Shown one piece after another: positions 59,697 to 64,000 of a stretch of 64,000 nucleotides of DNA (position 1 is its first letter; every line of letters starts with the position of its first letter). The notes below the pieces were generated by a model. The model was given only the letters and a program-made list of their open reading frames with translations, was not told where the DNA came from and searched no databases. Source of the DNA: CAVTWH01 sp963738365 (lineage in GTDB: Bacteria > Actinomycetota > Actinomycetes > Mycobacteriales > Micromonosporaceae); contig CAVTWH010000007.1 in assembly GCA_963738365.1 (NCBI GenBank), positions 1,289,763 through 1,353,762 of the forward strand, written 5' to 3'. A program made the position numbers and the translations under genes.

Positions 59697-60830
59697 TCAG
59701 GAGGCGGCCGGGTCGCGGTCACGGGGGCGGCGGTTGCGGGTACGGGTGGGCGACAGCGATGAGTCGCGCACCACGAGTTCCGGAGCGACCAGTACGCGCT
59801 GCGACGGACGGCGGTCGCCGTCGAGTAGCCGCGACACCATGAGCTCCACGGCGAGGCGCCCGACGTGGTGCTTGGGCGGGCGTACGGCGGTCAGCGCCGG
59901 CTCGCCGAGGTGGGCGACCTCGTCGTCGTAGGAGACCAGCGCCAGGTCGTCGGGGATGGCGAGCCCGTGATCGGCGCAGTACTGCGCGATGGACAGCGCG
60001 TCCGGGTCGCTGTGCACGACGAGTGCGGTGACCTTCGAGCGGCGACACTCGGCGAGAATGTCACGGACGATCTCCCGATGGCCGGGGGTACCCAGCGCGA
60101 CGGACTGGGTAACCACCATCGCGTCGGGGATGGCGAGGTCGGCGCAGGCGATGTGCCAGCCGCGGCGCAGGTGGGCCGAGGTGGGGCTGCCACGGGACAG
60201 GACCAGCCCGATGCGTCGGTGTCCGTGCTCGTAGAGGTGGTGTACGGCGATCTGCGTGCCCAGCGCGTGGTCGCTGCGTACCCATTCGATCTGGCGTGGC
60301 GTCGAGGTCCAGCGCTGAGGCTGGCGCTCGACCAGCACGGTCGGTACCGGCAGGTGGCCGATCCAGTCGGTGAGTTCGTCGGCGCACTCACCGTCCAGGC
60401 TCGGTGCCAGCAGCAGACCCTGGACCTGTTTCGCCTCAACGAGGTGGCTGATCTGGCGGCGGTCCTCCTCCACGTCGTAGCTGGAGCCGCGCAGTTGGAT
60501 GGTGACGCCCAGGGCCGCGGCGGCCGCCCGCGCACCCGCGACGATCGGCGGCCAGTAGAAGTCCAGCGAGGGTACGACCATGCCGACGGCGAAGCGGACG
60601 CCGGCCCGCCGAGGCGTGCTCGCCGGGCGGATGTGGTTGGGCAGCGTGGCGCCGCCGTGCACTTTGGCGACCAGATTGCGGTCGGCGAGAGCGGCGATGT
60701 CCCGCCGGATGGTCAGCTCGCTGACGCCCAACTCCTGGGCGAGGTCACGGACCCGGACGGCGCCGTTGCGGCGCAGTTCGTCGAGCAGCCGCTCCTGCCG
60801 TTGTACGTTGAACAGGCGGTCGACGGTCAT
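59697..60830 (-). CDS. DeoR-HTH / LacI-type ligand-binding transcriptional regulator
   Basis: 377 residues. An N-terminal DeoR-type winged helix (RVRDLAQELGVSELTIRRDIAAL, then NLVAKVHGGA) is joined to a periplasmic-binding-like sensor (about 75-350) with GMVVPSLDFYWPP, VPTVLVERQP and LVSYDDEVAHLGEPALTAVRPP. This mixed architecture controls sugar genes in actinobacteria. It lies between the GH5 gene and the GH88 region, both on its strand, and probably senses a sugar released from their substrates. A direct repeat TCAAAC-TCAAAC at 59670-59681 upstream of the GH5 gene could be its site. Confidence 0.88.
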   Translation of the reverse strand: MTVDRLFNVQRQERLLDELRRNGAVRVRDLAQELGVSELTIRRDIAALADRNLVAKVHGGATLPNHIRPASTPRRAGVRFAVGMVVPSLDFYWPPIVAGARAAAAALGVTIQLRGSSYDVEEDRRQISHLVEAKQVQGLLLAPSLDGECADELTDWIGHLPVPTVLVERQPQRWTSTPRQIEWVRSDHALGTQIAVHHLYEHGHRRIGLVLSRGSPTSAHLRRGWHIACADLAIPDAMVVTQSVALGTPGHREIVRDILAECRRSKVTALVVHSDPDALSIAQYCADHGLAIPDDLALVSYDDEVAHLGEPALTAVRPPKHHVGRLAVELMVSRLLDGDRRPSQRVLVAPELVVRDSSLSPTRTRNRRPRDRDPAAS

Positions 60831-60885
60831 CGGGTCGCCTTTCGGTCACGCCGGTCAGCACCGGCACTCTGCGCTGGATGCCGCG

Positions 60886-61143
60886 TCACCGGGCCAGCCA
60901 GCCGCCGTCGACCGCCTCGGCGAGCTGGGCCGGGTCGGCGGTACCCAGGTCGCAGCGCACGACGATGGCCTGCCGGCCGGGCTTCTCGACCTGTTCCCGG
61001 GTCTCGGCCGGATCGGAGCGGTCCAGTAGCGCGATGTCCGCGCCCGCTTCGGCCGGTGCGAGCGCGCAGGCCCGGCCGATGCCACGGTTGCCGCCGGTGA
61101 CCAGGGCGGCCCGGCCGTCGAGCCGGAAGCTGTCCAGGATCAT
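60886..61143 (-). pseudogene. truncated short-chain dehydrogenase (KduD-like N-terminus)
   Basis: 85 residues from ATG 61143. It has the SDR opening LDGRAALVTGGNRGIGRACALA and the next strand-helix up to VRCDLGTADP, then stops at DGGWLAR. Full SDRs of this group have about 250 residues, so the active-site Ser, Tyr and Lys are all missing. Only 55 bp follow before the regulator gene, so the rest is deleted and not just frame-shifted. The beginning resembles 2-deoxy-D-gluconate 3-dehydrogenase (KduD), which would fit the uronate context. Confidence 0.75.
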
Positions 61144-61156
61144 CGCGGTACCCCTG

Positions 61157-61984
61157 TCAGAGGCCGAGGTCGCGCAGCAGCGGGACACTACGGCCGACCC
61201 AGGCCAGTCCGGGGTCCTCCAGGGCGCCCTGGGTGCGCTGGGTACCGGCGAGGAACCACAGGTAGTACGTGGTGCAGCCGGGCGCGCTGACGACGGTGTG
61301 GTACCCCTCGGGCATCATGTGTACGCCGTGGTCGCGGGCGGTGAAATTTTCCTCGTACCCCTCGTCGGTGTACATGCGGCAGATGCCGAAGCCGTCGGCG
61401 GGCGTGACCCGGAAGTAGTACATCTCTTCGTGCGCGGCCTCGGCGGGCAGGTTGTCGACCTTGTGCCGGTGCGGCGGGTAGGTGCTCCAGTTCCCGGACG
61501 GGGTGTACGTCTCGCCGACGATGAGTCGGGCGGCCGGCAGGTCCGGTTGGGAGATTTCGGTGAGGATCTGGTGGTAGTTGCGGGAGAAGTTGGCCGCGCC
61601 CCACCGGCCGGACGCGACCCGCTCCGGCGCGATGACGTACGGGTCGACGCGCCGGTCGTCGCTGGGGGCGCTGGGTAGGGCGATCTCCACCGGAGACACG
61701 GCCTCGACGGTGACGGTCGAGCCAGCTGGAATGTAGACGGAGTGCGGTTTTCCGGAGAACACGTCGGCGCGCCCACCGACAGCGGGGAACGTGTGGCCGC
61801 CGATGGTGAAGGTGGCGGTACCGCCGAGGATGACGGCGAGGATCTCCCGGTCGCCGGACTCGCCCGTCCAGGTCCGGCCGGCGTCCAGCTTGAGTAGCGT
61901 GAAGTCCAGTAGCCGGCAGGGGTTGAACGGCAACGGGTTGCGGCCGGGCTCGGCGGGGATGTAGCAGTGGTAGCGGTAGGTCAT
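61157..61984 (-). CDS. IolB/KduI-family isomerase (5-deoxyglucuronate isomerase-like)
   Basis: 275 residues, a double cupin of the KduI/IolB family (PF04962). Typical segments are LLDFTLLKLDAGRTW, REILAVILGGTATFTIGG, FSGKPHSVYIPAGS and, in the second cupin, YPPHRHKVDN with the metal-binding His pair, EEMYYFRV (Glu) and EGYHTVVSAPG (His). IolB isomerises 5-deoxyglucuronate in inositol breakdown; KduI isomerises the 5-keto-4-deoxyuronate from pectin. Sequence style is closer to IolB, the GH88/KduD-like neighbours favour the uronate role. It starts 64 bp after the GH88 gene end. Confidence 0.83.
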   Translation of the reverse strand: MTYRYHCYIPAEPGRNPLPFNPCRLLDFTLLKLDAGRTWTGESGDREILAVILGGTATFTIGGHTFPAVGGRADVFSGKPHSVYIPAGSTVTVEAVSPVEIALPSAPSDDRRVDPYVIAPERVASGRWGAANFSRNYHQILTEISQPDLPAARLIVGETYTPSGNWSTYPPHRHKVDNLPAEAAHEEMYYFRVTPADGFGICRMYTDEGYEENFTARDHGVHMMPEGYHTVVSAPGCTTYYLWFLAGTQRTQGALEDPGLAWVGRSVPLLRDLGL

Positions 61985-62048
61985 CGGGGCCTCGCAGACG
62001 CGTCGGTCGGTGGGTGGGTAGGGTCGCAGCCGGTCCAGCTGCGGGTGG

Positions 62049-63229
62049 CTACCAGGGGCTGGTCCAGTCTGGCCGGGTGATCCGGGTCAGCGCCTCCAGG
62101 TAGAAGTAGTCGCCCCACAGGGTGCCCTCGTCGACGCCGACGCCCTTGGGCTTGTCGTACACGCCGTGCAGGATCAGCGCGTTGGAGTCCGGGTGGCTCG
62201 CGGTGGAGTACCCGTCGATGAGCGCGTCGAGGATCCGGTGGGCGGCCGCCCGGTAGCCGTCGGCGCGCGCTCCCGTCCGCAGTTGGTCGGCCAGTTCGAT
62301 CAGGCCGCAGGCGGCGATGGCCGCTGCGGAGCTGTCCCGCTCCTCGCCGCTGCCGTCGCCGAACTCCAGGTCCCAGTAGGCGACGTGGTCGCTGGGCAGG
62401 TGGGCGAGGAAGTAGTCGGCGCAGCGCTGGGCGGCCGCCAGCAACGAATCGTCGCCGGTGTAGCGGTGGTTGAGAGCGAAGCCGTAGATGCCCCAGGCCT
62501 GTCCGCGCGCCCAGCACGAGTCGTCGGAGCTGCCCTGCTCGGTCTCGCCGCGCTGCGGCAGGCCGGTGTCGGGATCCCAGTAGAAGGTGTGGAAGGTGGT
62601 GTCGTCGGAGCGCAGGATGTTGTCCCGCAACTGCTCGGCGTGCCGGCGGGCGGCGTCGGCGTACGCGCGTCGCCGGTGGTCTGGCTCGCCCAGAACAGCA
62701 GCGGCGTGTTCATCAGGCTGTCGATGATGGTGCGGCCACGCTGGCTGGGGTCGTTCAGGTCGCCCCACGCCTGGATGATGCCGGCGGGTTCGAGTACCCG
62801 GGTCATCAGGTGGTCGGCGGCGGCCAGCGCGGCGCGGCGGGCGGCCTCGTCGCCGACGGGCCGCCACGGCGCGACGCAGGCGAGCGTGTACAGGAAGCCG
62901 AGGTCGTGGGTGTCCAGGTCGATGCCGCGCTCGACGCGTTCGCGGAAGCTGGGTACGTGAGCCTCGGCGGCCCGCAGGTATGTCTGGTCGCCGCTCAGGT
63001 CGTGGGCCAGCCACAGCATTCCCGGCCAGAAGCTGGTGGTCCAGCCGACGTTGGCGCCCTCGGGCAGCCCGGCGACGGCCCGCAGCCGGTACCTGTTGTC
63101 GACGGTGGTGTCGCCGGGGTAGCGGTCGCCGAATTCGGCGATGTTCGCACTGATGGTGCGCAGCGCGGCGGCCACCGCGGGCCCCGTCGCGTCGGCGTCG
63201 GTGCTGGCACGGACGTCGGTCGCCGTCAT
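62049..63229 (-). pseudogene. GH88 unsaturated glucuronyl hydrolase, frameshifted
   Basis: Read through one frameshift, the gene encodes about 393 residues of a GH88 enzyme that removes the unsaturated uronic acid from oligosaccharides made by polysaccharide lyases. The part from ATG 63229 (GAGGGAG upstream) has THDLGFLY and IIDSLMNTPLLFWA, holding the two catalytic Asp residues, and runs correctly to TTGDA near 62667. The other frame continues with AYADAARRHAEQLRDNI, ARGQAWGIYGFAL and ends GDYFYLEALTRIT. The sequence GACGCGCGTAC would be in frame as GACGCGGCGTAC, so one G is missing. No signal peptide, so cytoplasmic if functional. Confidence 0.82.
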
Positions 63230-63349
63230 GGACGTGTCTCCCTCGTTCGTCGCCCGGGGGGTACCGGGCAGTCGGGCATCTCCCGGCGCGGCCGGGCAGT
63301 GGGTCACCGGTCCCCGCGTTCGTGGCCGGGGTAGTCGGGTCGGTCGGGG

Positions 63350-64000
63350 TCATGCCTTCTCGGTCGCCAGTACAGGTGGGGCGGTCATCGGCTGTGGACC
63401 CAGCGCGGTCCGCAGGCTGTAGCGGCTGTTGGCCCAGACGACGTACAGCAGCGGCGCCGCGGCCAGCCCCAGCGCCACGGCCGGGCGGGTGGTCAGCAGC
63501 ATCTCCAGTACGGCGAGTACGGCCAGCGAGGCGGCGGTCAGGTACCAGTGCCGCACCGCGAGGTACAGGCTGGCGCGCAGTGTTTCCCGCAGCCGGACCG
63601 CCGGGCGTTCGGCGACGACGACCAGTGCGAGCAGCAAGGTCGCCGCGACCAGGATGGCCAGGCCCGCCAGCACCGGGATGGCGAGGGCGCCGACCGGGCC
63701 CCCACGCGGCGCGGACGTCCACCCCGAAGACGACCAGTGCCGCGGTGGTGTAGCGGTCCAGCGCCGTTGCCCGCCGCCACGATGCCCGCCACGCCAGGCA
63801 GAAGTTGGTGATGACGGTGGTGCTGCGTTGGGTGGAGTACCCGGACAGCACGGCGAAGGTGGCGCACAGCCCGGGGGTGCACAGCGGTGCGGCCAGGGCC
63901 AGCAGCGGCCACGACCGGGTCGGGTCGGTGACCAGTAACCCGACCACCAGCGGCGCGCAGCCGATGACGAGCAGGACGTTGGTCATCAGCGCCACGTAGA
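63350..64000 (-). pseudogene. DUF624/YesL-like membrane protein, frameshifted, 5' end outside window
   Basis: Two frames together make a YesL-type protein: the upstream one reads NVLLVIGCAPLVVGLL, then FAVLSGYSTQR and YTTAALVVFGVDVRAAWG; the other continues PVGALAIPVLAGLAILVAA, RASLYLAVRHWYLTAASL and ends in ATEKA. The switch is at a run of five Gs on the minus strand (63699-63703), where four Gs would join the frames. YesL proteins accompany rhamnogalacturonan and other sugar-transport operons in Firmicutes and actinobacteria. About 20 N-terminal residues should lie beyond base 64000. Confidence 0.75.

Overview
The window is a very GC-rich actinobacterial chromosome segment. Frequent GTG (and one TTG) starts, GGAGG-type ribosome binding sites, an SsgA-like sporulation/division protein and several actinobacterial families (DUF5709, DUF3618, DUF4235, Holin-X, TIGR02611) point to a filamentous, sporulating actinomycete. 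The overall gene style resembles Micromonosporaceae; that placement is inference, not a database result.

Layout. 0-2.6 kb: two small secreted proteins, a gene-poor stretch and a CAP-domain protein. 2.6-6.1 kb: a double-length ABC exporter split by a frameshift. 6.3-13.8 kb: small stress, regulatory and redox genes (GlsB-like protein, P-loop kinase, binding protein, DUF5709, rhodanese with a divergent GlxA-type regulator, pirin) and two acidic/membrane proteins sharing a domain. 13.9-16.3 kb: an Hsp70 ATPase domain fused through a membrane helix to a beta-propeller. 16.6-24 kb: a sugar operon (ROK regulator, ATPase, permease, binding lipoprotein, dehydrogenase, isomerase) with an inverted-repeat operator candidate at the front and a perfect hairpin terminator at the end. 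24.1-26 kb: an orphaned Phd/YefM antitoxin and an ArsR-SRPBCC-DHFR-like operon. 26-30 kb: ribonuclease Z and a NuoF-ferredoxin / ferric-reductase-like membrane pair with a 39-nt tandem repeat. 31-35.7 kb: a membrane-anchored STAND-like NTPase and an EI24-type membrane protein.

35.9-41.9 kb holds the most interesting cassette: fatty acyl-CoA reductase fused to a HAD phosphatase, a zinc alcohol dehydrogenase, a LarA-like protein (nickel-pincer lactate racemase family) and a PlsC acyltransferase. The genes are tightly spaced and partly overlapping, which suggests an undescribed lipid or alcohol pathway. 42-52 kb: cell-surface and secreted functions (acyltransferase-3/SGNH, L,D-transpeptidase, S53 peptidase), an XRE-ATPase regulator, a GH13 enzyme and a flavin disulfide oxidoreductase. 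52-57.5 kb: a three-gene envelope operon, an EXPERA-SDR-HD-GNAT operon, an RsbW-like ATPase, an SsgA-like protein and a TIGR02611 protein.

From 57.6 kb, a tRNA-Val(CAC) with a palindromic terminator precedes a minus-strand plant-polysaccharide region: GH5 enzyme with a ricin-type lectin, DeoR/LacI-type regulator, truncated SDR, IolB/KduI-like isomerase, GH88 and DUF624/YesL. The GH88 and DUF624 genes are each broken by a single-base shift. Three frameshifts in 64 kb, two of them apparent loss of one G in the context GCGGC, raise the question of sequencing error versus real decay.
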